A stretch of 64,000 bases of DNA from Marchantia polymorpha subsp. ruderalis (GCA_037833965.1 AP031354.1:12192001-12256000); one strand, 5' to 3'. Shown: positions 11,203-23,601, counted from the first letter of the stretch. Notes: generated by a model not told the origin, from the letters alone. Translations and numbers: made by a program.

Positions 11203-11628
11203 TTTACTGGGTCCTCAAGGATGAACTCTCATGCATCTACTGAATCTTGGGCCCCTAAGAACATCGTGGTAACTTCTAAGGTAATATTCAAGGAGTCAGT
11301 CTTTACATTTCTATTGATACATATAACAAATAGCCTTTTCGAAATTTCCTTGGTCCTCAGGGGTGAATTCTCACGCATCTACTGAATCTTGGGCCACTAA
11401 GAACATCGTGGTAACTTCTAAGGAGATATTCAAGGAGTCAATCTTTACAATTCTATTGATACATACAAAAAATAACCTTTCCGAAATTTACTGGGTCCTC
11501 AAGGGTGAACTCTCATGCATCTACTGAATCTTGGGCCCCTATGAACATCGTGGTAACTTCTAAGGAAATATTCAAGGAGTCAGTCTTGACATTTCTATTG
11601 ATACATGTAACAAATAGCCTTTCCGAAA
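11203..11628. repeat. Three tandem copies of a 142-bp unit
   Basis: The marker ggtcctca recurs at 11210, 11352 and 11494, giving a period of 142 bp, and the copies fill about 426 bp. They differ by scattered substitutions. Each contains the same stretch with catctactgaatcttggg and aacatcgtggtaacttctaa. There is no coding potential. The array ends about 150 bp before the tRNA-Trp gene. Confidence 0.9.
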
Positions 11629-11779
11629 AATTTTTATAGTCCCCTTATTTTAAATTATCAAAATCGAAATTTTTTAAAGTGCACTTCATCAGTAAACTAT
11701 ATTATCGATTGATGAACTAGAGCTACAAACACTTGTCTGTTTATATCTTAATTTACTTTTGCTACTTTCAAGCACAAGG

Positions 11780-11851
11780 GGATTCGTGGCGCAATGGTAG
11801 CGCGTCTGACTCCAGATCAGAAGGTTGCGTGTTCGATTCACGTCGAGTTCA
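11780..11851 (+). tRNA. tRNA-Trp (CCA), nuclear type
   Basis: Complete cloverleaf of 72 nt without an intron. The acceptor stem GGATTCG pairs with CGAGTTC, with G-T pairs tolerated. The D stem is GCGC/GCGC. The anticodon stem TCTGA/TCAGA has loop CTCCAGA, so the anticodon CCA is at 11812-11814. The T stem GCGTG/CACGT has loop TTCGATT, and the discriminator base is A. No CCA is encoded. The sequence resembles plant nuclear tRNA-Trp and not the chloroplast trnW. Confidence 0.97.
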
Positions 11852-11876
11852 AAGCTCGGAACTGTCCCGCAATTTC

Positions 11877-11880
11877 TTTT
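11877..11880 (+). terminator. Pol III terminator of tRNA-Trp
   Basis: The first run of four T after the tRNA 3' end, about 26 nt downstream. This is the expected termination signal for RNA polymerase III. Confidence 0.6.
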
Positions 11881-12975
11881 GCTTGTTTGTTCTTCGGAAC
11901 TGTCCGACTCACTTTTGGCTGCCTGTACTTCAGACTATATCTCACTGTGTGCATTGTCACACTTACCCTCATGTTTCGTCTACACGAATAACCGCTGACA
12001 GTCTTTCTCTCTAAGAAACACCACCTACAGGTTGAAGCAGCAGCCGTCTAAACGAATATTTTCAAGCATACTCTCAAATGTATTTCATCATTTCAATATC
12101 TTTTCATTTTTCATATTGTGAATTGACCACGATGATTGCTTTTACGAATTATGCAGCTCTAAATCATAAATGTTGTGATAAGTGCATTGCAAGAGTTCTA
12201 TTTCATTATTTATATGTTCATTTTTTGTTATGTTAAAGTAAACGTGAAATTATTTCATTTTTCACAAGTTATTTTAATTTTTTTCATTTTTCTAATTTTT
12301 AGTTTTCTTTGCAGTAGATGGATATTTTTTCTACGTTTTCAACATAATAGGTTACAAAAACAACTTCATTTTTTATTATGTGGAAGATACTTCAAAATTG
12401 TATGTTTGGTGCTATGTTTTTTGGTGTTACAGGTTATATAGATTGCATACGAGTTTTTTGTTCTATCCATTTCTTGTACATTTTGAATATCTGTCAACGT
12501 TTCTGTCATTATGTTTGTACACTTCGTTTATACATAAATCTGAGTATGTTTATGTTTGGCATGGCAGACAGAGTATTTTCATGCATGTGAGAGGTCAGAA
12601 AATTGTATATTGTGTTTCAGCGTACACAGTAACATCGAACATTCAAAATCAGGTTACAACCAGAAAACAAATTCTAGATGAAAGATATTTTCCAGTTGAA
12701 GGGAAAAGTTTATTCAAAATTTATTTTATATAAAATCGTTTCAGAATATCAGTGTGGATACCACTGGCCATTTTTCACATTTTGTACACAATCTACAGGA
12801 TGCAGTCTAGTAACCTCACATGCGTGGAGATCACACTGCTGCTTCTTTCGCTCTACTTTAGAGGTCGTACTCCGACCTTTAAGTGACGCCCTATGTACAT
12901 GCAGTGACGGTGGAAGCGGTCCAGAAGTAAAACCAATCATAAACGCTATATGTAATATACAATGGTGGATTGGTC
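11881..12975. other. T-rich intergenic sequence
   Basis: Strongly T-rich on the plus strand from about 12,050 to 12,750. The open frames here are long only because of composition and show no recognisable domain. The right end is the 3' flank of the LEA gene. Confidence 0.5.
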
Positions 12976-13464
12976 CTACTGGTTGTTGCCAGTGACAGCG
13001 TCCTTGGCGTTGGTCAAGGTTTCCTTCACCTTTTCTCCGGTCTGCATAAGCCATAATTTCATTATCAGAATAATCTCACACGCATCAAGCGATCTACTAC
13101 TACGTTGGAGTGAATTTTCCAATAGAGCAACCTTTATGTCATTTCAATCATAGCGCATATCGATTCAATGTCAGTCTCGGAGCAGCTGATTTACCTGCTG
13201 CAACATGTTTCCCGCGTTGTCCTTGGCTTCTACAGCCTTGTCTTTGGCAGTCTGGGTGGCATCGGATGTGCCCTGCTTGGCCTCGTCCATCTTCTTTTGA
13301 GCAGCGGATCCGGTCTCTCCAGCCTTCTGTTTGGTGGCTTCGCCCATCCCCTGAGCGTGCTCCTGGGCCTGTCCGGTCTTCTCAGCTCCGAGGTTCTTGG
13401 TCTCCTCTGCCTTCTGGGCAGCAGTGTCCTTGGTGGAGTCCCAGCTGGATTGGTTGGAGGCCAT
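12976..13464 (-). CDS. Small LEA-type stress protein, two exons
   Basis: Exon 1 is 13464-13195 (90 codons from the ATG). A 153-bp GT-AG intron (13194-13042; donor GTAAAT, acceptor ATGCAG) leads to exon 2, 13041-12976 (22 codons with the TAG). The product of 111 aa is very hydrophilic, rich in Ala, Lys, Glu, Gln, Thr and Gly, and has no Cys. Loose 11-residue-type periodicity includes EETKNLGAEKTGQAQEHA and AKDKAVEAKDNAG, and the tail TGEKVKETLTNAKDAVTG is added by exon 2. This is typical of LEA group 3/4 and KIN-type proteins, which are disordered in water and protect membranes or proteins during drying or cold. The exon join was chosen because it keeps frame and continues the same repeat character. 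Confidence 0.82.
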
Positions 13465-13593
13465 TTTGGCAAACGCTGACGATCGAAGAACTGAGAAAGA
13501 TGCGCTTCAACAATGGTATTCAAAATGTTCGCTTGGATTGAACTTGAACTCGAGTTTGTATGCTGGTTGTGACAAGAAGATCGGGCCACGGCA

Positions 13594-13600
13594 TTATATA
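13594..13600 (-). promoter_or_regulatory. TATA box of the LEA gene
   Basis: TATATAA on the minus strand, 130 bp before the start codon. It stands alone in otherwise GC-moderate sequence, at a fitting distance for a short 5' UTR. Confidence 0.6.
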
Positions 13601-13648
13601 CAGGTTGGGACGCACAGGGCTGTAGCAAGTAGACTGCGTAGAGGACTG

Positions 13649-13765
13649 ACGCGTGGAGAATCGAGACAGAGCTTTTTACAGGTTCCACGTGTTGGAGAAA
13701 GGTCGCGATTGTTGCAGGCGCAGTCGCTTTAGCATTTTCGACGACAACTTGTGGAACGCGTGTCA
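13649..13765 (-). promoter_or_regulatory. ABRE/G-box and CE3-like elements upstream of the LEA gene
   Basis: Three elements lie 50-170 bp upstream of the TATA box. They are ACGCGTGG at 13649-13656, CACGTG (in CCACGTGT) at 13686-13691, and ACGCGTGTC at 13757-13765, the core of coupling element CE3. ABRE plus CE3 combinations bind bZIP factors of the ABI5/AREB group and give ABA and drought induction. This agrees with the LEA product. The motifs are seen directly; the regulation is inferred. Confidence 0.55.
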
Positions 13766-13835
13766 TGACGAAGTGTGCATGGCATCCTATAACCAGGAGT
13801 ATGGTGAATGTTGATACAGCAGCTCTTGTGGGCAA

Positions 13836-16800
13836 GGCATAACATGTGGATGCAGAAATGTTACGTTACTGTCGATGAAGGTCTTCTGTCTTGCTGAATC
13901 AGATCGCGCCAGCAACTTAAGCTCACATGATGCTTACCCACTCTACAGATCTGACAAGCTATTTGCCTTGGTTTCAGATAGTCATGTCTGTTAGACAAGT
14001 ATCAACCACTTTCCTACTTCATCCCAGTCTTCTCAGAGCTTCCATGCGGTAGGTTCAACTCGCTATCTGTATATTTCTGTGAGTCTCCCACGCTCCATGA
14101 TCTGGCTATTATCTCTTGGAGTCGAAGTTTGCAGCCTGAAGTTACCGTCATAGGAGTCTTAGTTAAGTTACCGTCAGAGGATTCTTAGTTAAGTTACCGT
14201 CAGAGGAGTCTTTCCACAATGCTCTGACAGTTGTCCGGATAAAGACGATTTGCAGATATGCCAGCACATCAAACATGATGTTCTTTTTCCCAAAGATAAG
14301 AAGAAAATTCATGGCATGTGTGTGCAAGTGTTCATATGCAATTTGAGAAAGCAAATATGGCCTTTTTTGTTGGTGTAACTTCGTTGTTATGCAACTAACC
14401 GACCAGCATTTCTTTCTGCATTATTTTTTAAACAGATTGTTTTCTATTGCATACAACTATAGACTGGATAGTCTACTAGGTTAAAGTAGCAACTCTTTGA
14501 GGGTTTATACATGCAGAAAATAAACGATGAGAGCTCCTTTGTCTAAATTTCTAACGTGCGAAGTCCTAGTCCGTCTGACTAATCACTCGATACCGGTGCT
14601 ATCTGTACAGTGAAGTAAATGGGTAGAGCAATCTAGCCACTCTGTTTCATGTATATTTATCTGTGTGTCAGGTCCCAGCTTTGCCTCGTTACAAATTCAG
14701 ACTGATGAAATTGCTTTACAGGCTGATCAAGATGTGGATGACTGAGATTTATAACGAGCTTGATTGCTCCGACATTAGCTAATACTCTTGCACTGAATAG
14801 AAGCCAAGCATACAGAATTAGAGGAATCTTAGATCTTCATAGATGTGATTACACACCCAGTTAAACAGTCCATGAACAAACACATCTCTTGTTCTTTCTC
14901 TGTTCACAAGCATGATTACAATTGATCCAGTGAGGTGGAAGTCTAGAAATTCCGATGCACGGGAAGTGTGAACACTGTTGTAACTCTCTACGTTTTATTC
15001 ACAACATGTAATTTACTTGATTCGATGATGAACCAACTGAAAATGATCATTTTCTATATATCCACAGCTCTACTAGGCTCTACGGCTCTTAAAAGAACAG
15101 AAATCAATACGAATCTGTTTACCAAAATTTTGGCAAGAAAATTTACTCACATTCATATAATCGGAAGGAGGACTACACCAATTAATTGTTTATGAAGGAT
15201 GTCTTTACCATATGATACAACTCTCATTACCATACATTGTCGTTAATAATTACTTCTAAATCAGAGCTCTTATTCTGATATCTACGTCACATCAGACCTC
15301 ACATATGCATTCCAAATTGAACAATCGCATGTTGTTTCCTAAGAGATTGACAATTGCTATACCTTAACTTGCTGTACTCTTAGACATCGACAAAGATATG
15401 GATTTAGTTTGAGGGGTGGTAGGATAAACCCTTGTCATATCGACCACATGATTGCAGCTGCAATTTGTCACTGCAAGGTGTGATTTTGGGTGGAGTGGAC
15501 GGAGATACCGACCAGCTAATCCTCCTCGGTATTCAAATTTCATCATATCTCCTATTTGAGATGAATTCCTGAAGTGCACATGTACAACCAGTTTCAACTA
15601 CAATCCAAGTCATCTCTATCGTTGGGCAAAGGAAATGCAAGATTCAGTCCTTCCCTAAAAACCATACTAGGTTCAGCAAGCCGAGAACGCATGTTACGTG
15701 ATCTGACCGATTTGGTTGAGTATAGCTGTTCTCGCAGTGGTGAGTTTCTCAAAATTCATTTGCGGTTCATTGAATTCGTCCGACAGAAGTTTGATCGGAA
15801 CTGGTTGCTAATGTGAAGCTAACAATACTGCACTTGAATATTGGTCTGATTTATATCGTCAGCCTTAAGAAGGTGAGACACGGAATAAGATAAAAGAACA
15901 ACAGAACTCCATCTTCAGAGTTGCTCACTTGGCGAAGTACTTACGTATGAATTGTGGGGAAGTCAACATGACAGTGGAAATGAAAATATGTGGAAGATTC
16001 ATGATATTCCTTCATTACTTTTCTCAAGCAACTTATAAGTTTAGTTCTGACGAGGAAAGATAAGGATGTCTCCGTTGGCAGTGAGTCATCTGAGACCCAA
16101 AACTTGCCATGCCTCTATTATCTGATGGGACACTCTCACTAGAAACGATTTAAAACAGCAAGGGTCCCATCAGTATCCTAGCAAAAGCCTCACACTCAAA
16201 CTCTAACAATACAATGTGTCAGTTACAACCACTTTCACAACTCGTGTGCACTTTCGGCTTTCAGACTTGTATTCTCGACGTGATCAATGGGCTCTGTCAT
16301 CTACTGAAGCTGAAGCTCTGTCAGCGCAGAGCTTCAATTCAAAGCCGTCAAAATGAAAAAAATATTAACAGAACTTTTGCCTTCCAAAATGACAATTAGA
16401 CCAACATACGTAAACAAGACAACTTCAAACGTGCTTCAGTCACTTTTCAGAAGTCTGGCGTTTATGGATGACTTTTGTGACCAGCTTCCGCAACTTTTTT
16501 ATCGCAATGGACATCAGATGATTTACTCAATAAAAGCTAATCTGTGGTATCAATGGTTGTTTGTATCTCACGGGTTTGTCTCTTTCTGAGAGCAATTTCA
16601 GTGGTATATTGATGTAACGAAGAAAGTTTCTGGCTCTTTTTGTCTTCCGTAACGAATTAAAGGATGCCATCTCATAACTTCGAGAAAGCTAAACAAACAT
16701 TGGCGTTGAGAGATATATGTCAGCCATTCGAATACACTAAGTAGATTAAGGAAAACTTCTAAACTCGCTAAATTTCATCACTTTCGCGTTGGGAACAAGC

Positions 16801-18400
16801 GCTATCTTGGATTCCACCCCCGGTATAGGGCTTCCTACGACTCGGGACCAATGGTTTATTACTTATCTGGAGTGCTTCCTTCGAGTGTTCACAGTCTTTC
16901 CTCCTTGCAGTTTATGAGGCTACACAGCAAGCCAACTTTGAGATTATATTTGGCGTGGCAACTTTGCTGGTGTTCAGGGTTGTGATCTTGACAATAAAAA
17001 TTGCGACGGCAAACTTCATGCTAACCTTTTTACCGCATATCGCCTTCGTGGCCTTAATCTCAATCTCGATGAAGTGACAATGGAAACGATGCCATTAGTT
17101 TCCTAAACAACGCGATTTCATCGTGAAGGAATACTCAAAACTAATCCTACGATCAAGATGACACCGAATCCACACACTTTGGCGAAAGAAAAGCATGGAA
17201 GCTTGATACAACCCTTGTTATTGTGATCCTATTCCTTTGTGCAGCCCTTGCGATCTGCATCTCTGCTTCAGATCACCAGCGTCGTATTCCTGCATTGCAA
17301 CATCGCTTGCGCGAGCCCAGCATTTGCAACATCCTGTTCAGATGCAGCTTTAAACCTTGTCATAGACCAAATCATATGATCAGAAAGCAGCGGAAAGCCA
17401 ACAATGATTACAGTACATAGCACCATGGGCTATATGCGCACCATGTGCACCCGAGATTTGTTCAAAACTAGAAACACAATAAACCACTCGCATTGCTAGG
17501 TCCTTTCTCAGGCTGAGCAGGATACATGTAGTAAGCCTTTCTGCTTTACCTGCGTCCACAAGGAGATACAGAACCAGTTTCTTCCATGAATTGTAAAGTT
17601 ATGTTGCCTTCGGGTGATTGGTCAAAAATGAGAAATCGTCCATACTTAGCCCAGATATGAAACTCCGCTTCATAGATCCAGAAGACCCGGATTCAACTTC
17701 TGTCATGAAACCCCTGTGCTGTGCTGTGCTTGTTTCATGCTTCCATGAGGTGGATGTGCAGAGTGTGCGAAGACAAATTAGGCCTCCAACATACACAACT
17801 GTTAGCTTTCGCATTGGTATTCATTGCTTCATAGCTTGAGCTTGAAGTCTCTTGCATATTCGAGAGTTTAACCTGCACAAATACACGCCTGAAGATGAAA
17901 CATTTGAAGCCAAGATTCAAATTCTTCGGCAAGAAAATTGAGAGCATGAGGGACCTACCGGCTGATAGTGATTCGACCGATGAATCTTCTTAGCTTGATC
18001 ACACAAGTATTCCAGATGACATGGTTTGCCGTGCTCCATGGAGAGTTTCAAGTTGTAGTGCTGTACACAGCTGGATGTGAACTGAAGAGATTGACATGAA
18101 GACTCTAGCGGCCTCTTCCTGCTAAGCTGAACACATGGATGGTATCGATGAGCGGTGAGGTCGATTTTCAAAATATGCATATACTCGATTAAACAGTCAG
18201 ACAAAGAGCTGTGAAGATCACACTGCATAACTTGCCCCAGACATCATCGATCTACTTATATGGAAGAATGTTGCAGTCTTCTCTACTACGTAACTAATCC
18301 CCCAACATCAAGCGCAGAACTGCATGTGGACGTGTTTTACTGTAATCTAGAACTAGATGCATGAGCAGACCTGTTGCAGACTAGACTAAAATGAACGTGA
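13836..18400. other. Intergenic; no gene recognised
   Basis: Ordinary to moderately AT-rich DNA. Only short frames without similarity were seen, including one of about 35 codons ending near 17105 that I could not assign. A short tandem repeat at 14139 is listed separately. It may hide non-coding transcripts or old transposon pieces that cannot be recognised by eye. Confidence 0.45.
14139..14212. repeat. 26-bp unit repeated three times
   Basis: Units start at 14139, 14165 and 14191, each beginning aagttaccgtca. The first two are complete (26 bp) and the third is cut after about 22 bp. They differ by one or two bases. Confidence 0.9.
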
Positions 18401-21400
18401 AGGTTTACTATTCAAGTTATCATATTTTATGATAACTTGCAGATCGAATTTCATGGAAATGCTTCAAACAATATTATTTTATAGCACATAGGGTTAAGTT
18501 ACCCTCCCTAGAGTTCTACGACAAAACATTGGAATTTGAATACTGCGCAATCTAACTTCTTGTGGTTGGGTGTTGATTTAAAATTAAAGAATATACGAAG
18601 ATTATATAATAATACATTTTAAAAATTCTTGAAGTGAAATAAAAAATTGAGTTATTGTGTCCATTGAGATGAACCAATTCATTTGACATTGCTATATTTA
18701 AGCTCTAAAATTATGATTTGATTCTTCAAAGAAGTCTTTGTAATTGGTATCATGAGGAAAACACTGTCAAAAAACAGCTTGTGTTGTCACGCAAGCAAGA
18801 AGCTAAAAGATGAATACAAATGAAAGGAAGTTTTTAACCAATAGGCATAAGAAATTTATCATTGGTTGAGATCAATGCAAAAGATATTTGGAGAGATATA
18901 CCAACCATATGATCTATGCAATTTCACAGTGATATGTGCTAAGTGCTACTTTGAACTCTTTTTTTTCAAATATGCTTAAAATCTAGTTATAATAATAACG
19001 CTAAAGTGGTCTAAATAACTAACAAGATGATCTTACAAGTGGAAATTTTGCCCCAAAAATCTTCTTACTAACAAAAAAGAAGTGATAATAAGATGATCTT
19101 GTTTGTGAAGAAAAACAAAGATGATCACGAAGATGCTTATATTAGTGAAAAGAAATACTAAGACAAAAGTTTTATCAATGAAAAAAGTATTTCAATGATA
19201 ATATTATTAATTAAAAAAAACTGGTACGAACATGCCAATACTCATAGCAAGAATTCACAAGCATGAGAATATGAGACTGCAAAAAATTTCTAACTTTCAA
19301 ATTCATGATGTGACAACTTTCACAACTCATGAAATAGTATGATGAGGTGACGAGACTGCCATGTCAACTTTCAAAAGCAATGTTTAGTGGTAAAACAACT
19401 CGTTGTGTATGAATATGAAAAATGCATGCGTCAACCAAAAAATCTTGATTATAAATTTTCAATTAACTTTCACTTCGGTGAATCTCAAATGGCTTTTCAA
19501 TAATGTATCATGAATCTAGAAAGTTAGATTTCACCTACATATTCTCGTGAAAACATCCTTTCACACAATATTTTTATTCATTATTCAGCGATAACTCTCA
19601 TTGACATGTAAAGTTAATTTGAAAATTCAAATTTATATAAATGAAATACATTTTTCACAAAAAATATTATTTCAAACTTGCTTGAGAGTCTATAGCTTGC
19701 TTGAGAGTTCTCCAATCAAACTATTTCAAGATCTATTATAATAATTAATGACAAATACAATCTAACTTATTTTCACTAAAATAAAGTATGGTTGAATGAT
19801 TAATTTCCATGAAGAATATTTCATGTCAACATTGCATTGATCTATTAAACTCTAAGAAAAATTTTTGTTTATAAGTTGAGATGATTACATATCTTTTTGA
19901 ATATTGAAACTTCTACAATTTTCAACTTGTTATGAAATTGAATTTTATATTTGATATAACTAATGAAAAAACAGTCAAAACTAACACATAGTCAAAATAT
20001 TATTAAATTTTACCTTTGATAAGAGACAAAATTATCATTGTTTTTTTCAAATTCAAGAAGAAATCTAACAAAAAAAGGATCAAGTACATTTGAAATAACA
20101 CTTTCAACAACCAAAGATCATATGATAGAAAAAACTGATCAAACAAAGAAAAGTAGTATTTTGGTTTGAAGTTGTAAGTGATTACTCAAAATTACGTTTT
20201 TGCTCATAATTAGAAGCATTACAGGCAATGTGACTTTGTAAATTTAAATTTTAAGATGCAATATAACTTTATAAGAATTTCAAGTTCAAATCAATTGGTG
20301 TAGCTTTGCTAAAGATTTGGCAATTTTTGAATTATTTTTAATGTTCGAATGAACTTTACATTTTAAAAGACATTTTGAACTATCATAACACCACCATAAG
20401 ATTTTTAACAAATTTTTAACCAAAATAAATGTTGTGATGTGCGTTTTGTGTGAAAATTAATATTTTCCAGAAATATTTTTGAAATAATGTTCACTAATTT
20501 CAAAAAAAAATAAAAATTCACCTAAAATTGATATTGAAGATTTTATATGAAAAAATGTATTTGATAATTAAGCAAGTGCCTTTAAGCTGTTGAATTATTC
20601 ATTTTAACCAAAATACAATTTCTAACGTGAGTTTTATAAAATTTAAGTTTTAACTCAATTTATACAGTTAAAAAAAATATTGAGTATCAAAAAAATATTT
20701 TAATTATGAATTAAAATAACTCATTGAAAACTCCAAAGATAAAAATCATCAAGAGTGATTTTACTCCTCTTTAGATGGATAGATCATTTCAACAAGTACA
20801 AAATTTAAAAAATCATCATTAACATCTTTTCACTTTTAGTGAATTAATGACATTAAAAATATACCTAACAGCATAAAAATCTCTAGCTTCAATATTTATG
20901 TTTTTGTAGAAGTAATTAAAATTTTATTTTAAACATATGGATTTAATTTATTAATTATGTTAAAAGTTGATTTCTATTTTGAAAATTAAAATAAAAAATT
21001 CATGATAAAATTCAGATAAATATTTGTTTAATTGAAATCTGATGATCAATTCATCACTCAATTTTCTTTTGAATTTATTAAACAAATTTTTTTCTTGCTA
21101 ATTTCTTGACAAAATATTTTTTGAATGTGATTTGCAAAATTTTATTTGATAATTTAAAAATTAAATTTCTTAATTATTTTTCAATATAATTTTAAAAAAT
21201 TATTTTTTCATATTGATGAAATTTTTATTTTTTTTTATTGTAAATATTTCCAATTATGATATGAACTTAGTTTTTCTATTAATGATATGAGAAATTTTTA
21301 TATTTACTTTTTGATTCAATATTAATTTGATTTGATTTTGATTTTGATTTTATTGATATGAAATTTATAAATTTATAAAAAAAATTTATTCATTTTTTAT

Positions 21401-21660
21401 TTCATTTCATTGATATTAAATTTTTTCGTTCATTTTGAATGATATTATATTTTATAATTCTTATTTATTGGTATTAAGATTTGTTTTCATTTTTATTGAG
21501 ATCGAAATGGTTTAATTTATATTTATTGATATTGAAATGTTAAATTTATTTTTTGGACATTATAATGTTAAATTTATTTTTATGGAAATTAAAATTTTAA
21601 AAATTATTTTTATTGACATTAAATTTATAATTAATTTTTATTGATATTATAATTTATAAT

Positions 21661-21830
21661 TCATTTTTATCGAGATTAAATTTATAATTCATTTTTATTG
21701 ATATTATAATTTATAATTCAGTTTTATTGAGATTTATTTTTTTTAATTCATTTTTATCGAAATCAAATTTATCATTCATTTTTATTGATATTCTAATTTA
21801 TGATTCATTTTTATTGAGATTTATTTTTAT
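21661..21830. repeat. AT-rich minisatellite, 28-30-bp unit
   Basis: The word tcatttttat or a close variant recurs at 21661, 21689, 21718, 21748, 21776 and 21805, so the period is 28-30 bp. It lies within units of the type ATTCATTTTTATTGATATTAAATTTATA. More degenerate units extend to roughly 21480-22000, and similar sequence returns at 22940-23150 and 25150-25340. Confidence 0.8.
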
Positions 21831-21996
21831 AATTCATTAATTATTGATATTAAAATGTTAAATTTATTTTTATTGACATTAAGTTTTTAGAATTTATTTT
21901 ATTGACATTAAATTCGTTTAAAAAAATTATTGACATTAAGTTTTTAAATTTTCTTTTTATTAACATTAATTTTTTAAATTTTATTTTTATTAAAAA

Positions 21997-22287
21997 AACA
22001 AAATTTAAGAATTTCTCATGAGTATGGTAGGTTTAGATGGAACTATGTCCTTTACATTTTGTACTCTTCTTGTATAGTAGATGGCTTCTCCCTTGACCAC
22101 CATAGATCACAAGTATTTTCACATCCAAAATACATATCTAAACACATTCTTACAATGTTACTAGTTCTTACTATGTGCTTGTTTATCACATAGTTCACAA
22201 AAATTTATGATCTATGAAAAAGAACAAAATTTTTAAATGTTTCATGAGTATAGTAGTTTTAGATGAAACTATGTCATCAAATATGTA
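21997..22287. repeat. Diverged direct duplication, 226-bp spacing
   Basis: A segment starting aacaaaattt at 21997 and running to about 22060 (with catgagtatggtaggtttag) is repeated at 22223-22287 (catgagtatagtagttttag). The copies are about 80% alike by eye. Confidence 0.75.
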
Positions 22288-22539
22288 GACATAGATGATA
22301 TAGAAGATTGGTGAACTTGAAATATAATGAATATATAATATGATACATCATCTAAGACTTTCTTTTAGATTATTTCTATTCAAGAAGTAGAACATTTAGG
22401 TTAGATCACTCCACTCCTAAATGAAAAGTCATCTTAATGTATTAGAAATATTATTATTTTTAAATAAGTTGAAAGATTTTTGTGTGTAAAAATCTCTGTC
22501 TGTCTCACTCTCTGTTTTTAATCTCGCACTTTCTTGCAA

Positions 22540-22930
22540 CAGCCCGCAGTACCGCCGTTGAGGTGCCCAAATTGAACGTGGATGCGTTTGAAAGCTAAAT
22601 CCATCGATTTAACTTTCATATGCATCCACGTGTTCTTCTGATAGCTAATGTCTTAGGCTCCCAGATATGCAGAGCTTTGTAATAAAAAGAACATGTTGCA
22701 ACAAGGCATCGGGAGCCGGGACTCAACTCACTCCTGCTACCCGACTGAGTGACGGAAGGTAAGGCACTCTTCTGAGCTGGGGCTTCCAATTTGTCTCCCA
22801 ATTCATCAGTAGCATTTGCCGCAGACTTTAGACAGGGGGAGAGGGGCCTTTCTCCCTTGGGCAAGGGAGAAAGGCCTTGGTCTACTCTATCTGTCCCCCT
22901 CCCTATCTCTCTCTGTCCCTCCACACCCTC
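22540..22930. other. GC-richer islet with two hairpins inside AT-rich DNA
   Basis: About 390 bp of near-balanced composition with sharp edges against the AT-rich surroundings. It holds an imperfect 26-bp inverted repeat at 22576-22631 (23 Watson-Crick pairs, one G-T, two mismatches, loop CATC) and a perfect 14-bp hairpin at 22845-22858/22863-22876 (loop GGGC). A CT-rich tail follows at 22880-22945. It looks like an inserted element, but I found no clear target-site duplication. A frame of 102 codons on the minus strand has no recognisable similarity. Confidence 0.5.
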
Positions 22931-23482
22931 TTCTCTCTGTTCTAGCTGTTTTTTATTGTTAATTTTTTAATTTATTTTTTTATTGATACTACATTATTTA
23001 TTTTATTTTGTTTGATATTTAATTTTTGAATTGTTTTTTATGATTTAAAATATTTTTTATTTTATTTTATTGATATTGAATTTTTGATTTTTTAATTGAA
23101 ATACAATTTTTTGATTGGTTTTTATTGATATTAAATTTTACTAATTGTTCTTTATGTCATGGAGTGATATTTTGAGCTTAAATCTCTTTATACAGATTTG
23201 CTTTTGTCAAAAACTATGAGAGTTGACTCATTATTGAGCTTTGAAATAAAATTCTCAGATTTTAATATTTTTTTATAATTTAAAAAAATAATTTTCTTGA
23301 ATATACATAAGTTTTTTAAATACATCCAATAATTTTTTATAAAATTTTGTATTCAAAATATTTTTGGCTTAATTTTAGCAAAAATAATGATTTTATAAAA
23401 AGGGCTAAATAACCAAATTAATTAATTAATTTTAGATTTTTATTTAATTCCAAATTATTTTATTTATGTGATGTTGGTGTGT

Positions 23483-23601
23483 ACACACGTTCCGCTGCGC
23501 GTCTTAATATTTAATACCATCCGGAATTTCGTCTGTTTAGTGTGGATTTGGTCACTGTCGAATCACCTAAAGTGGACTGTTAACAGCACAGCACCTGGTG
23601 T
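23483..23601. mobile_element. 119-bp insertion with 11-bp target-site duplication
   Basis: The 11-mer tgttggtgtgt stands on both sides (23472-23482 and 23602-23612). The homologous place in copy 2 of the segmental duplication, near 25920, has a single gtggtgtgttagtgt stretch and no insert. So this is an insertion into copy 1 after the duplication. The insert is less AT-rich than its surroundings. Its ends are only weakly inverted (acac at the left, gtgt at the right). It encodes nothing; type unknown. Confidence 0.6.

Noticed and set aside
12175..12733. Overlapping hydrophobic frames in the T-rich stretch after tRNA-Trp
   Set aside because: Phe/Tyr/Ile/Leu-rich translation of T-rich DNA in several frames at once, with no domain.
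22679..22760. tRNA-derived SINE head on the minus strand (cactcagtcgggtagcagg, then gttgagtcccggctc)
   Set aside because: The A-box-like and B-box-like words are only about ten bases apart, too close for an internal pol III promoter, and no cloverleaf forms.
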